A stretch of 64,000 nucleotides of DNA from Paenibacillus plantarum. Its GTDB lineage: Bacteria; Bacillota; Bacilli; Paenibacillales; NBRC-103111. The position numbers and the translations under genes were made by a program. Below are positions 19,675-28,243 of this stretch, piece after piece. A model generated the notes under the pieces. The model saw nothing but the letters and a program-made list of their open reading frames with translations. It searched no databases and was not told where the DNA came from. The stretch lies in assembly GCF_013141695.1 (NCBI RefSeq), contig NZ_WHNY01000060.1:1-64000 (forward strand). The letters run 5' to 3'. Within the stretch, counting starts at the first letter, position 1; the number at the start of each line of letters is the position of its first letter.

Positions 19675-21108
19675 ATGGCGGTTTCCATAGAAGAGGCAGT
19701 AAAAATCGTTCCAACTCCACGCCAATTGGCTTGGCAAGAGATGGAATTCTATGCTTTTATACATTTCGGTATGAATACATTTACGGGGATGCAATGGGGG
19801 GATGGGGATGAGGATCCTCAGCTGTTTCATCCTACGGAATTCAATGCTGCCCAGTGGGTAGAGGTCTGCCGATCAGCAGGAATGACAGGCATCATCTTGA
19901 CCTGTAAGCATCATGATGGATTTTGCCTATGGCCAAGCGCCTATACAGACCATTCAGTGGAATCCAGCTTATGGCAGGATGGGCAAGGCGATGTTGTCCG
20001 TGATGTAGCCGAAGCTTGTCGTGTGCAAGGATTGAAATTTGGTGTATATGTCTCGCCGTGGGATCGTCATGAGCTTAGCTATGGGGACTCACCCGTTTAT
20101 AATGCTTACTTTCAAAATCAATTGCGAGAGCTTCTTACGCAGTATGGTGAGATCTTTTGCGTGTGGTTTGATGGTGCTTGCGGCGAGGGCAGCAATGGGA
20201 AAGTGCAGGTGTATGACTGGGAGGCAGCTTACCAAATCATTCGTGAGTTGCAGCCGAATGCTGTCATCAACATCTGCGGCCCTGATGTTCGCTGGTGCGG
20301 CAATGAAGCCGGACATACGCGCGAATCCGAATGGAGCGTAGTACCTGCGTATTTGAAAGATACAGAGAAAATACACGCAGATTCCCAACAGACAGATGAC
20401 CCCGCATTCGCACAACGGATCAACACGGAGGTTGACGATTTGGGAAGTCGGGCTATTTTGGCACAGGTCGATAACGTCATCTGGTATCCATCTGAAGTCG
20501 ACGTATCGATCCGACCACAATGGTTCTACGATCCAACGGAAGATGATAAAGTCAAAACCGTAGAGGAATTGATTGATCTATATGAAAGCACGGTGGGTGG
20601 CAACAGTGCGCTGCTACTCAATATTCCACCTGATCAGCGCGGGCTGATACATGAGACGGATGCCAGGCATCTGGGGGAGTTGGGGCAATGGCTTCGCGGT
20701 ACATATACAACAAATCGGGCTGTAGGGGCGAAGGTGAGGGTGTCTCAGACCGGGGATAGTGATGTTGATATGGAGGCTCATCCTGTCACAGATGGACGTT
20801 CTGATACGTATTGGTGCCCTCCAGAGGGGGGCGAGCATGCCGAACTGGAGATTGATCTTGGCGAGGAAGTGTCATTTGATCGTATTGTGTTGAAGGAATA
20901 TATCCAATTAGGACAACGGATCGAACATTTTCATCTGGCTTATAAGGACGGAGAAGAATGGAAGCCGTTATATGAAGGTACAGTGGTTGGGTATAAGAAA
21001 ATATGCCGAGTAGAGCGGACTATTGCGAGATATTTACGTCTTGCGATTACGGAATCACGTGTGCATCCGACGGTAAGTCACTTCGGTGTGTATGACTCGG
21101 GAGCGTGA
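19675..21108 (+). CDS. GH29 alpha-L-fucosidase
   Basis: A retaining alpha-L-fucosidase of 477 residues with no signal peptide. The catalytic barrel contains HFGMNTFTG, CKHHDGFCLWPS and the nucleophile Asp166 in VWFDGACGEG. A C-terminal F5/8-type discoidin-like domain follows from about residue 355 (DGRSDTYWCPPEGG; ELEIDLGEEVSFDRIVL). The upstream ATG at 19642 has only a weak ribosome binding site, while GAGGAG precedes the ATG at 19675. It is the last gene of the operon, before a strong terminator. With GH95 it implies a substrate with more than one kind of fucosyl linkage. Confidence 0.88.
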   Translation: MAVSIEEAVKIVPTPRQLAWQEMEFYAFIHFGMNTFTGMQWGDGDEDPQLFHPTEFNAAQWVEVCRSAGMTGIILTCKHHDGFCLWPSAYTDHSVESSLWQDGQGDVVRDVAEACRVQGLKFGVYVSPWDRHELSYGDSPVYNAYFQNQLRELLTQYGEIFCVWFDGACGEGSNGKVQVYDWEAAYQIIRELQPNAVINICGPDVRWCGNEAGHTRESEWSVVPAYLKDTEKIHADSQQTDDPAFAQRINTEVDDLGSRAILAQVDNVIWYPSEVDVSIRPQWFYDPTEDDKVKTVEELIDLYESTVGGNSALLLNIPPDQRGLIHETDARHLGELGQWLRGTYTTNRAVGAKVRVSQTGDSDVDMEAHPVTDGRSDTYWCPPEGGEHAELEIDLGEEVSFDRIVLKEYIQLGQRIEHFHLAYKDGEEWKPLYEGTVVGYKKICRVERTIARYLRLAITESRVHPTVSHFGVYDSGA

Positions 21109-21121
21109 ATCGCTGCACCAA

Positions 21122-21158
21122 AAAGGAGTTAGGCCGGATGTAGCGGCTTAACTCCTTT
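21122..21158. terminator. Terminator between convergent GH29 and phosphodiesterase genes
   Basis: AAAGGAGTTA pairs perfectly with TAACTCCTTT, with GCC/GGC pairing inside. A/T runs on both sides allow use by both converging transcripts. Confidence 0.8.
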
Positions 21159-21172
21159 AACTATTAATGGCC

Positions 21173-21991
21173 TTAAAGAGCGAGGAACAATCCCTGAGGC
21201 AACTTGCCTTCCCAAGACGCGGGGACATCCAGTCCAAGTGCATGTATGACAACGGTTGCTGTGTCGGCAATGGTGACATTGTCGAGTTGGGTGCCAGGGG
21301 CAATGCCAGGACCCGTGCAGCCCCAGAAGATGGTTTTGTCCATCGGATGATCACTGCCGTGATTGAATGTGCTCTCACCGCCGCCACCGTGATCGGTGAC
21401 CGCAATGATGAGACTATCGCTCATGAGTCCAGCCGACTCTAGGGCATTCAAAATGACGCCAGTGTGACGGTCTGACTCTTCGATAACGCGAAGTTGTTCC
21501 GGCATATTGTACCCATACTTATGACCCGCTGCGTCAGGTAGGTCCAGTTGCACATAAAGCATCTTGAAATCTGGGTTTTCATGGATGTAGGCAGCTATAG
21601 CTTGGACTAGCTCATCATCAGGCATTGACATTTTATGGACGCCGATCGAAGGCTCAATAATCCCATCGTTAATGGGCTTCCAGGCGCTGTAGGCTGCTAG
21701 CTTAGCAAGTGGGAATGCTTCTCTAGCAACGCGGAAAATAGACGGATAGGGTGAATCGTCAGGGAAGGCTTCTACTTCTGCTTTCGTGTTCGTAAGTCCA
21801 TGTTTCACAGGATTAACGCCGTGAAGCAGTGTTCCCCAACACTCGGCACTGATCGTTGGCGATGCGGTTTGTGCTTCGAGCGTAGAGGCGCCTGACTCGA
21901 ACAATCGATCCAAATTCGGGGTATATGCATCACGGACAAAGTTGCCGGCGCCATCCCAACCAATAATAATGACACGATTACAGGTGTTCAT
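21173..21991 (-). CDS. Alkaline-phosphatase-superfamily phosphodiesterase
   Basis: A 272-residue cytoplasmic member of the type I phosphodiesterase/nucleotide pyrophosphatase group. It shows the first metal site (IIIGWDGAGN, Asp), the nucleophile Thr/Ser region (ASPTISAECWGTLLHG) and the second metal set (DLPDAAGHKYG; VTDHGGGG). It is short for the family. It follows the EamA gene by 16 bp on the minus strand with the ribosome binding site GGGAGG. Its substrate is not evident. The operon partner metallophosphoesterase suggests stepwise hydrolysis of a phosphodiester. Confidence 0.82.
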   Translation of the reverse strand: MNTCNRVIIIGWDGAGNFVRDAYTPNLDRLFESGASTLEAQTASPTISAECWGTLLHGVNPVKHGLTNTKAEVEAFPDDSPYPSIFRVAREAFPLAKLAAYSAWKPINDGIIEPSIGVHKMSMPDDELVQAIAAYIHENPDFKMLYVQLDLPDAAGHKYGYNMPEQLRVIEESDRHTGVILNALESAGLMSDSLIIAVTDHGGGGESTFNHGSDHPMDKTIFWGCTGPGIAPGTQLDNVTIADTATVVIHALGLDVPASWEGKLPQGLFLAL

Positions 21992-22007
21992 GAATGTTCC
22001 TCCCTTT

Positions 22008-22871
22008 TCAGCCCCAAAAGCTGATCATAAGAATGCCAATTAAGATAAGAATAGAGCAAAGGATGCGTAAAGTTCCCTGTTTTTCTTTGAGGATAACGAT
22101 GCCTAGCAGGGTTGCGAACACGGTCCCAATCTCGCGGAGCGGGGAGATTTGGGCAACGGGTGCGTATTTCATGGCGAAGAGAAATAATAAATACGATACG
22201 GGATTGAGAATTGCGCCGAGAGCAATCATTTTGAAGTTTACTTTCCACTCTCTGCGCAGTTGTTTGGATGCAATGACAAGCGGTGTGAGCCCTGCAACGA
22301 ATCCGATATTCGTTACTTCTAATAAGGCGATAGGTGAGATATGTGCGAGATTCAGCTTATCGACAAGTACGTAGCAAGTCGTGCACAAACCTACACTTAG
22401 TGCCATTAGGAAGGGCTTAACTGATTTGACAGACGTCTGGCCAGTCGAACGCGCACTTGTGAAGATACCGCTGAGTGAAAGGAAGCCAATCACCATGCAA
22501 AGCAATCCCATCCATCCGAGGGGCGATAAGGATTCGCTTAGAAATAGAACACCGACAATTGGGATAAATAAGGTGTTGGTACCTCTCATAATCGGATAAA
22601 TCTGCGAGAGATCCCCCATATTGTAGGTGCGCGAGAGCAAGAGGGCATAAACAGCTTGTAAAGCGGCAGATAGTAAAAGTAGTGCATATGCAGATAAAGT
22701 TAACGGGGTAAACCATAACTCTTTGATCAAATAAGGAAGTAGCAGAACGGTCGTGACCATGATGATGGACCATAGGAAAACGCCTTTGTTCAGGCTGCTT
22801 TTGGTAAACATACTCCAGATGGCGTGTGCAAGTCCTGAAGTAATAACGAGTACAATCGACACAGTCAACAA
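22008..22871 (-). CDS. EamA/DMT-family transporter
   Basis: A 287-residue membrane protein with ten predicted helices in two EamA halves (helix 1 SIVLVITSGLAHAIWSMF; second half from about residue 150). Translation probably starts at TTG 22871 after GGAG. It is the middle gene of a three-gene minus-strand operon between two phosphoesterase genes. It probably moves a small metabolite, perhaps a product of those enzymes. The direction and substrate cannot be told. Confidence 0.85.
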   Translation of the reverse strand: MLTVSIVLVITSGLAHAIWSMFTKSSLNKGVFLWSIIMVTTVLLLPYLIKELWFTPLTLSAYALLLLSAALQAVYALLLSRTYNMGDLSQIYPIMRGTNTLFIPIVGVLFLSESLSPLGWMGLLCMVIGFLSLSGIFTSARSTGQTSVKSVKPFLMALSVGLCTTCYVLVDKLNLAHISPIALLEVTNIGFVAGLTPLVIASKQLRREWKVNFKMIALGAILNPVSYLLFLFAMKYAPVAQISPLREIGTVFATLLGIVILKEKQGTLRILCSILILIGILMISFWG

Positions 22872-22897
22872 GTGATCAGCTCCAAACGAAAGTGAGG

Positions 22898-23839
22898 TTA
22901 CAGCGTTGGTGAGTGTTCGGGTTGATCACGGATGACGGTGCCGTCAGCGAGTCGCAGCCACGTTTCAAAAGCACGTTCACCTTCACGGAGGCGAATCATT
23001 CTGGCACCGCGATGAAAGCCTTCTTTGCCATATGTATTGTAGCCAGTTGCTCTGCCATAACAGAGACGAATCCCGTGAAGCTCTCCCCAGTAATCATTGA
23101 TGTGGTCATGTCCACAGAAGGTTCCTACGACATTGCCCATTTCAACCATAGCGGCGAACAATCCTGAATTAACGTGAGCACAGCAGACATTTTCCTGTTT
23201 GTTCCCATAGCAGGTCGCACGCTCCCATACGTGCTGGTACTCGGGAAGCGGGATATGAAAAAAAGCGAGTGCAGGCAGTTCAGGCTGCTCGTTACGGGAC
23301 AGTTCGGTATACCAGCCGATTTGATCATGGTGAATCCAGTCATAGCCTGGAATCTGAGCGACTGTAGAGCGACTTCCTGAATCGAAAAAGTATAAGCTCG
23401 CTGCAGGCTGTCCGTCACGGCCACTGAGGGGAAGGCGGTAGTTGCCAACGCCGCTAAGCTCGGCAGGACCAGCTTGAGTCATTGAACAGGGAAACGTGAG
23501 GACGCTGTTCATGAGCTCTTGTCTTGTGATGAGGGTTTCGGTGTCGTGATTACCAAATACCACAGCCCACGGAATTTGGCGAGCTTCGGCAGCTTGCACA
23601 GCGTCGTGAAAAGCTTGGAGGGGCTCTTCACAGTGGTGCTCACCTTCTGAAACAGGGCCTGTGTAAATGATATCTCCGGTAAAAACAACAAGATCAGGCT
23701 GCTCTGCATCCAGTATTTCCTCCATCAATCGGAGGGTTTGTTGATCTTCCTTTCTGCCATCGATCCAGTGTAAATCAGTAAATTGTGTGATCGTAAATGT
23801 GGAATCTTCACGAAAAGTCAGCTGTTGCTGCTTGAGCAT
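22898..23839 (-). CDS. Calcineurin-like metallophosphoesterase
   Basis: About 313 residues, cytoplasmic. The dinuclear metal motifs are TDLHW (near residue 20), FTGDIIYTG (about 50-58), FGNHDTE (about 90-96), FFHIPLPEYQ and CGHDHIND. Three in-frame starts are possible (TTG 23854, ATG 23845, ATG 23839). The last is best spaced from the GGGGG tract. It is the first gene of an operon divergent from the DeoR regulator. A second metallophosphoesterase in the window (18453) is a distant relative, not a recent copy. Confidence 0.85.
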   Translation of the reverse strand: MLKQQQLTFREDSTFTITQFTDLHWIDGRKEDQQTLRLMEEILDAEQPDLVVFTGDIIYTGPVSEGEHHCEEPLQAFHDAVQAAEARQIPWAVVFGNHDTETLITRQELMNSVLTFPCSMTQAGPAELSGVGNYRLPLSGRDGQPAASLYFFDSGSRSTVAQIPGYDWIHHDQIGWYTELSRNEQPELPALAFFHIPLPEYQHVWERATCYGNKQENVCCAHVNSGLFAAMVEMGNVVGTFCGHDHINDYWGELHGIRLCYGRATGYNTYGKEGFHRGARMIRLREGERAFETWLRLADGTVIRDQPEHSPTL

Positions 23840-23895
23840 GAGCATAGCCCCCAAAATTGAAATTTAGTTGTGGAATCATGTTGATTCAATTAATA

Positions 23896-23911
23896 ATGTT
23901 GTTGTTTGTTG
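23896..23911. promoter_or_regulatory. Putative DeoR operator half, phosphoesterase side
   Basis: ATGTTGTTGTTTGTTG lies between the divergent promoters. It is close to the reverse complement of the site at 24024-24039, so the two form a widely spaced inverted pair of TGTTGTTT-like repeats. Confidence 0.5.
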
Positions 23912-24023
23912 ACAATTGTAAACTGGTTGGGCAAAGCTGTCAACGAGCAATTTTCGTTGGTGAGAGGGATGATCGAGTTCTCCCGATTGACACACCTAGC
24001 ACGAACCCCTAAACTAATGAAAA

Positions 24024-24039
24024 CAACATAAAACAACAT
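24024..24039. promoter_or_regulatory. Putative DeoR operator half, regulator side
   Basis: CAACATAAAACAACAT, 35 bp before the DeoR start codon, contains two direct AACAACAT-like repeats and mirrors the site at 23896. DeoR-family repressors commonly bind such repeated boxes. Assignment here rests on position. Confidence 0.5.
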
Positions 24040-24074
24040 CATAGTTTAGATATCGGTCATGTTAGGAGGCTATT

Positions 24075-24845
24075 ATGTCATTAACTTATGAAGATCGCAG
24101 GTTGACGATTCTTCATCATCTGGAAATGGAAGGAAAAGTACAGGTGCATCACCTATCTGAACTTCTTACCGTTTCGACGGAAACGGTGCGTCGGGATTTG
24201 GACCGCTTGGAGAAGGAAGGCAAACTGCGCAAAGTGTATGGCGGCGCCGTCAGAATGCGCATTGAGATGGTCGAGCCTCCCTTTTTAAATCGTGTACAAA
24301 TGATGAAACCAGAGAAAGCAGCTATCGGGAGATTAGCTGCGTCCCTCGTTCAGGATGGGGAAACGATCATGCTGGATAATGGGACAACCACGATTGAAAT
24401 CGTCCCCTTTTTGCATGACAAGACGAATGTGACGTTAATTACGAACTCTATCCCGATTCTCAACCTGGCTATGGAAACGTTCCGTGGACGTATTATTTTT
24501 GCTGGGGGAGAAGTCAGTCAAGAGTGTCGGGCTGTGACAGGCACGTTGACGGATCAACTGCTCGATCAATTTAAAGTAAACAAAACGTTTATTTCAGCTA
24601 GCGGCATCTCGTTAACGGATGGAATTACTGATTTTCATTTGGCTGAAGCGGTGATCTCGCGCAAAATGATGCAAAGAGCGGAAGAATGCATCCTGATCGC
24701 GGATCATAGCAAATTCGGCCTGTCTACGTTTGCCAGAGTCGCGAAGCTGGAGGAAATCTCCATGGTGATCACCGATGCCGGCTGCCCACAGGAGTGGGTG
24801 GATACGATTGAGGGACTTGGTATTGAGGTACGGATATGTGAGTAA
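24075..24845 (+). CDS. DeoR-family transcriptional regulator
   Basis: A 256-residue regulator with the N-terminal DeoR HTH at residues 6-56 (RRLTILHHLEMEGKVQVHHL; VSTETVRRDLDRLEKEGKL) and a DeoR C-terminal sugar-phosphate sensor from about 75 (LDNGTTTIEIVPFL; ADHSKFG). The start follows TAGGAGG. It is divergent from the metallophosphoesterase/EamA/phosphodiesterase operon and is its likely repressor, with a phosphorylated metabolite as inducer. Confidence 0.9.
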   Translation: MSLTYEDRRLTILHHLEMEGKVQVHHLSELLTVSTETVRRDLDRLEKEGKLRKVYGGAVRMRIEMVEPPFLNRVQMMKPEKAAIGRLAASLVQDGETIMLDNGTTTIEIVPFLHDKTNVTLITNSIPILNLAMETFRGRIIFAGGEVSQECRAVTGTLTDQLLDQFKVNKTFISASGISLTDGITDFHLAEAVISRKMMQRAEECILIADHSKFGLSTFARVAKLEEISMVITDAGCPQEWVDTIEGLGIEVRICE

Positions 24846-24860
24846 TGAGGAAAATAGGGC

Positions 24861-24906
24861 AAGGCCAATAGGAGGAACGGGCGTCCGTTCACTTATTGGC
24901 CTTTTG
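24861..24906 (+). terminator. Terminator after the DeoR gene
   Basis: AAGGCCAATA pairs with TATTGGCCTT. An inner GAACGG/CCGTTC stem is enclosed, and TTTTG follows. Confidence 0.8.
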
Positions 24907-24950
24907 TGCGTATTCGGCTGTTGATGGGGATGCGGTGTGGACGCTAGCCT

Positions 24951-25127
24951 GTAAGTCGAAAAAATCGACTTACAGGTCGCGGAGCTGTGGAATGTGGGGC
25001 TGTAAGTCGAAATAATCGACTTGCAGGTCGCTGAGCGAGGGAGTGTAGCCGGAGTTAGTCGATTGTATCGACTAACTGTTCGCCGCGCGAGCAATTGCGC
25101 CCGTGTAAGTCGAAAAAATCGACTTAC
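24951..25127. repeat. Palindrome quartet H1 (AGTCGA-N5-TCGACT family)
   Basis: Four palindromes of 23-27 bp start at 24951, 25002, 25054 and 25105 (51, 52 and 51 bp apart). Each has the core AGTCGA, a 5-nt loop and TCGACT, with arms extended to 9-11 bp (for example CTGTAAGTCGA). The second copy has a G in one arm that leaves a G-U pair. Counted as pairs, the geometry is 51/74/51, like the other tetrads. It lies between the 3' ends of convergent genes and occupies most of the 302-bp gap; the rest is the DeoR terminator. The same palindrome family fills 60402-60742. Confidence 0.85.
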
Positions 25128-25147
25128 ACACCGCCGAGCATGCCAAT

Positions 25148-26068
25148 CTATTGCACCGAATGGTGCTTCGGCCGGAACTCACTTGGCGACTGGCCCGTCC
25201 AGCGGCGGAATTGCCGCGAAAAGTGGCTGGCCGATTGAAAGCCAAGCTTGTCGGCGATATGATTCATCGACAGATGGGTCGTAACGAGCAATTCTTTGGC
25301 TTGCTTCAGCTTCAGCTGGCTGACATACTGGCGCGGTGATAGGCCGTACACCTTGGAGAACAGCTTGCTGCACTGGCTGCGGCTCATGTTCAGCTCTTTG
25401 GCGATCCCCGCGACAGAAGCTTCCTCGCCGAGGCCTAGCGACAGCTTCTCCTCGATCGCATGCGCGACATCGGTCGAGAACAACGACGCATCGCGGTTCG
25501 TTGCACTCGTACTTTCACGCGTTGTTTTCACCACTGCGCTCTGCTGGGCGCGAAGAAGTGCGAGCACATCATGAATGATGAGCAGCGTGTAGGACTGCAG
25601 CAGCAGTTTATCCTCGAACTGTAACTGAGCCTGCTCAGCATCTTGCTCTAACAGCCGGCTGCGCGCCACAACGGCTTCCAATTCACCTACGTAGCTGCGC
25701 AGCTTGCTTGTGGAGGCGTCCTTTTGACGGATCAGCTGGTAGGGTGTTGCCGCGAGTAGACTGCGAATTTCCGTATCGTCGAGATCAAAGTGGACATTAA
25801 AGTATCCATAATGAACAGCCGATTGGTTGGCGGATTGATGTCGGACACCCGATTTAATAAGCAGCCAGTCACCTGCGAACATGGTGATGGATTGGCGATT
25901 AATCTCATGCAAGACTTCACCCTCCGAGCAGTACAGCAGCTCAAATAAATGATGATGATGCCTCGGATAGGCCCACCCTGGGGGCTGCAGCCCAAAATGA
26001 CAACCGACAACCTGCAGCGTCTGAATCATATTCGGAAAACGGTAATTATCCCTATATAAATCCTCCAT
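25148..26068 (-). CDS. AraC-family regulator with N-terminal cupin
   Basis: A 306-residue regulator. An arabinose-binding-like cupin occupies about residues 20-100 (YPRHHHHLFELLYC), and the C-terminal AraC HTH pair lies at about 205-300 (SVAGIAKELNMSRSQCSKLF; SMNHIADKLGFQSASHFSRQF). The start follows GGAGG with 8-nt spacing. It is divergent from the GH35 beta-galactosidase with about 170 bp between the starts, and so is its likely regulator. The 3' half of the gene is richer in GC than its surroundings. Confidence 0.9.
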   Translation of the reverse strand: MEDLYRDNYRFPNMIQTLQVVGCHFGLQPPGWAYPRHHHHLFELLYCSEGEVLHEINRQSITMFAGDWLLIKSGVRHQSANQSAVHYGYFNVHFDLDDTEIRSLLAATPYQLIRQKDASTSKLRSYVGELEAVVARSRLLEQDAEQAQLQFEDKLLLQSYTLLIIHDVLALLRAQQSAVVKTTRESTSATNRDASLFSTDVAHAIEEKLSLGLGEEASVAGIAKELNMSRSQCSKLFSKVYGLSPRQYVSQLKLKQAKELLVTTHLSMNHIADKLGFQSASHFSRQFRRWTGQSPSEFRPKHHSVQ

Positions 26069-26241
26069 ACGGATTGCCTCCAGTTAGCGTTTGTTCGTTG
26101 ATTTTGATGTTTCTATCATAGCATCCTTCGGCACATTTGGTATAGAACTTGCGCTATTTGGAGATTGAGTAGAACGGTTAGAATCAGCGATGATGAGAGA
26201 AGAAGAAAGACCATTCATACGGATAATGCGGAGGGATCATC

Positions 26242-28026
26242 GTGGCGATTTTAACAGCAGGAAACAAACATTTTTTACTAGATGGGGAGCCCATTCAACT
26301 CTTGTCAGGAGCTATTCATTATTTCCGAGTAGTACCAGCCTATTGGGAAGACCGACTGTTGAAGCTGAAAGCATGTGGTTTTAATACGGTTGAGACGTAT
26401 TTGCCTTGGAATTTGCATGAACCGAAGGAAGGCGAATTCAACTTCAGCGGCCTCGCGGACGTGGAGGCTTTCGTACAGCTAGCAGGAAACCTCGGTCTAC
26501 ATGTGATCGTGCGGCCTAGTCCTTACATTTGTGCGGAGTGGGAGTTTGGTGGGTTGCCGGCGTGGCTGCTTCAATATCCTTCGATGAAATTACGTTGCAT
26601 GGACGCTATGTATTTGCAAAAAGTCGATCGCTATTACGACGAGTTGATTCCTCGTTTGAAGCCGCTGCTGAGCACGAATGGCGGGCCGATTCTGGCAGTG
26701 CAAATCGAGAATGAATATGGCAGTTACGGGAATGATACCGCGTATTTAACCTATCTAAGAGACGGCTTAATCAGCCGTGGCGTGGATGTGTTGCTGTTTA
26801 CATCCGACGGTCCCGAGGATGGGATGCTGCAAGGGGGAACAGTGCCGGGGACGCTGGCTACGGTTAATTTCGGCTCACAGCCGGAAGCGGCTTTCGAGAA
26901 ATTCCGTCAATATCGCGAGAATGAGCCGCTTTTTTGCATGGAGTACTGGAACGGGTGGTTTGACCACTGGTTGAAGCCGCATCACACGAGAGACGCTGGA
27001 GACGTCGCGGATGTGTTCGATCGGATGCTGCGAGCGGGTGCTTCGGTCAATTTCTATATGTTCCACGGTGGAACGAACTTCGGATTCTACAACGGTGCGA
27101 ACTATCAAGAAAAGTATGAAGCGACAATTACTAGCTACGATTACGATTCACCCTTGTCCGAATGTGGTGATGTGACGGAGAAATATAGCGCTGTGCGTAA
27201 GGTAATTGCCCAGCATTTGGGCATAACGGTAGAAGAACTTCCCGCGCTGCCTGCGCCAATTCAGAAGAAAAGCTATGGGCAAATTGCGATGACAGAAAAG
27301 GCGGATTTACTAGAATCTCTGCCTTATCTGACGAAACCAATCCAACATATCACGCCAGTGTCGATGGAGCATCTCGGACAAGATTATGGCTTCATCGTCT
27401 ATTCGACGAAAGTGTCTGGACCTCGAACCGGCGAAAGCTTGCACCTGCAAGAGGTACATGATCGTGCGCAAGTTTTCTTAGATGGCGTGTACCAAGGTAC
27501 GGTAGAACGCTGGGATCCACGTCCACTCCAGATGGACATTCCTGCTGGGGGAGCGAAGTTGGATATCGTCGTCGAGAACATGGGACGTGTTAATTATGGT
27601 CCGCGACTTCGAGATTGCAAAGGGATCACAGAAGGCGTGCGAATGAATAATCAGTTCCTTTTTGACTGGACGATTCATCCACTCCCACTAGACAATATTG
27701 TGGCGGTTCCATTCGTTCAGACGACGGGAGAAGACCTTGCAGGAGCCAGCGTAGATAGCGAATTCCTAGATCGTCCGACCCTCTATCGCGGGGAATTCCT
27801 TGTAGATGGAACAGGAGATACGTTCGTCAAGTTAGCAGGCTGGTCCAAAGGTGTCGTGTGGATCAATGGCTTCAACCTTGGCCGCTTTTGGGAAAAAGGC
27901 CCCCAAAACACGTTGTATCTGCCAGCTCCTCTATTAAAAGAAGGACGCAATGAGATCATCGTATTGGAACTGCACCACACGGAGAATGCCATCATAGAAC
28001 TGACGGATACGCCTGATTTGGGCTAA
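26242..28026 (+). CDS. GH35 beta-galactosidase
   Basis: A 594-residue cytoplasmic beta-galactosidase (no signal peptide). The TIM barrel carries the acid/base Glu158 in QIENEYGSYG and the nucleophile Glu234 in CMEYWNGWFDHW. C-terminal jelly-roll domains follow (FLDGVYQGTVERW; VWINGFNLGRFW). It starts at GTG 26242 behind GGAGGG. It is a single gene divergent from the AraC-cupin regulator. It removes terminal beta-galactose from oligosaccharides, presumably after import. Confidence 0.93.
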   Translation: MAILTAGNKHFLLDGEPIQLLSGAIHYFRVVPAYWEDRLLKLKACGFNTVETYLPWNLHEPKEGEFNFSGLADVEAFVQLAGNLGLHVIVRPSPYICAEWEFGGLPAWLLQYPSMKLRCMDAMYLQKVDRYYDELIPRLKPLLSTNGGPILAVQIENEYGSYGNDTAYLTYLRDGLISRGVDVLLFTSDGPEDGMLQGGTVPGTLATVNFGSQPEAAFEKFRQYRENEPLFCMEYWNGWFDHWLKPHHTRDAGDVADVFDRMLRAGASVNFYMFHGGTNFGFYNGANYQEKYEATITSYDYDSPLSECGDVTEKYSAVRKVIAQHLGITVEELPALPAPIQKKSYGQIAMTEKADLLESLPYLTKPIQHITPVSMEHLGQDYGFIVYSTKVSGPRTGESLHLQEVHDRAQVFLDGVYQGTVERWDPRPLQMDIPAGGAKLDIVVENMGRVNYGPRLRDCKGITEGVRMNNQFLFDWTIHPLPLDNIVAVPFVQTTGEDLAGASVDSEFLDRPTLYRGEFLVDGTGDTFVKLAGWSKGVVWINGFNLGRFWEKGPQNTLYLPAPLLKEGRNEIIVLELHHTENAIIELTDTPDLG

Positions 28027-28043
28027 TACCCTAGAATACGAAG

Positions 28044-28079
28044 CACCTTCGGCTGCAATTGCGGCAGGAGGTGTTTTTT
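28044..28079 (+). terminator. Terminator after the beta-galactosidase
   Basis: CACCT pairs with AGGTG, with GCTGC/GCGGC inside, followed by six T. The remaining bases up to 28243 hold the ger operon leader and nothing else I recognise. Confidence 0.75.
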
Positions 28080-28243
28080 GCTTAGGTGCTGCGTATGTCT
28101 GGCTCCGGTTTTGAAATCGTTGGTCACCTGAAGCAGCGCCGTCTGGGCATTGAGCCTAAGCGGTTTTTTCTCATTTTTCTATCTGGATAATCCCGAGAAA
28201 CTGGTAAATACTAACGGAAATGTAGTTGGACGGAGGGCTCGGT

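Noticed and set aside
24612-25094. 160-codon minus-strand ORF over the DeoR gene end and the H1 palindromes
   Set aside because: The repeated Ser-Thr-Tyr pattern comes from the palindromes; no start signal.
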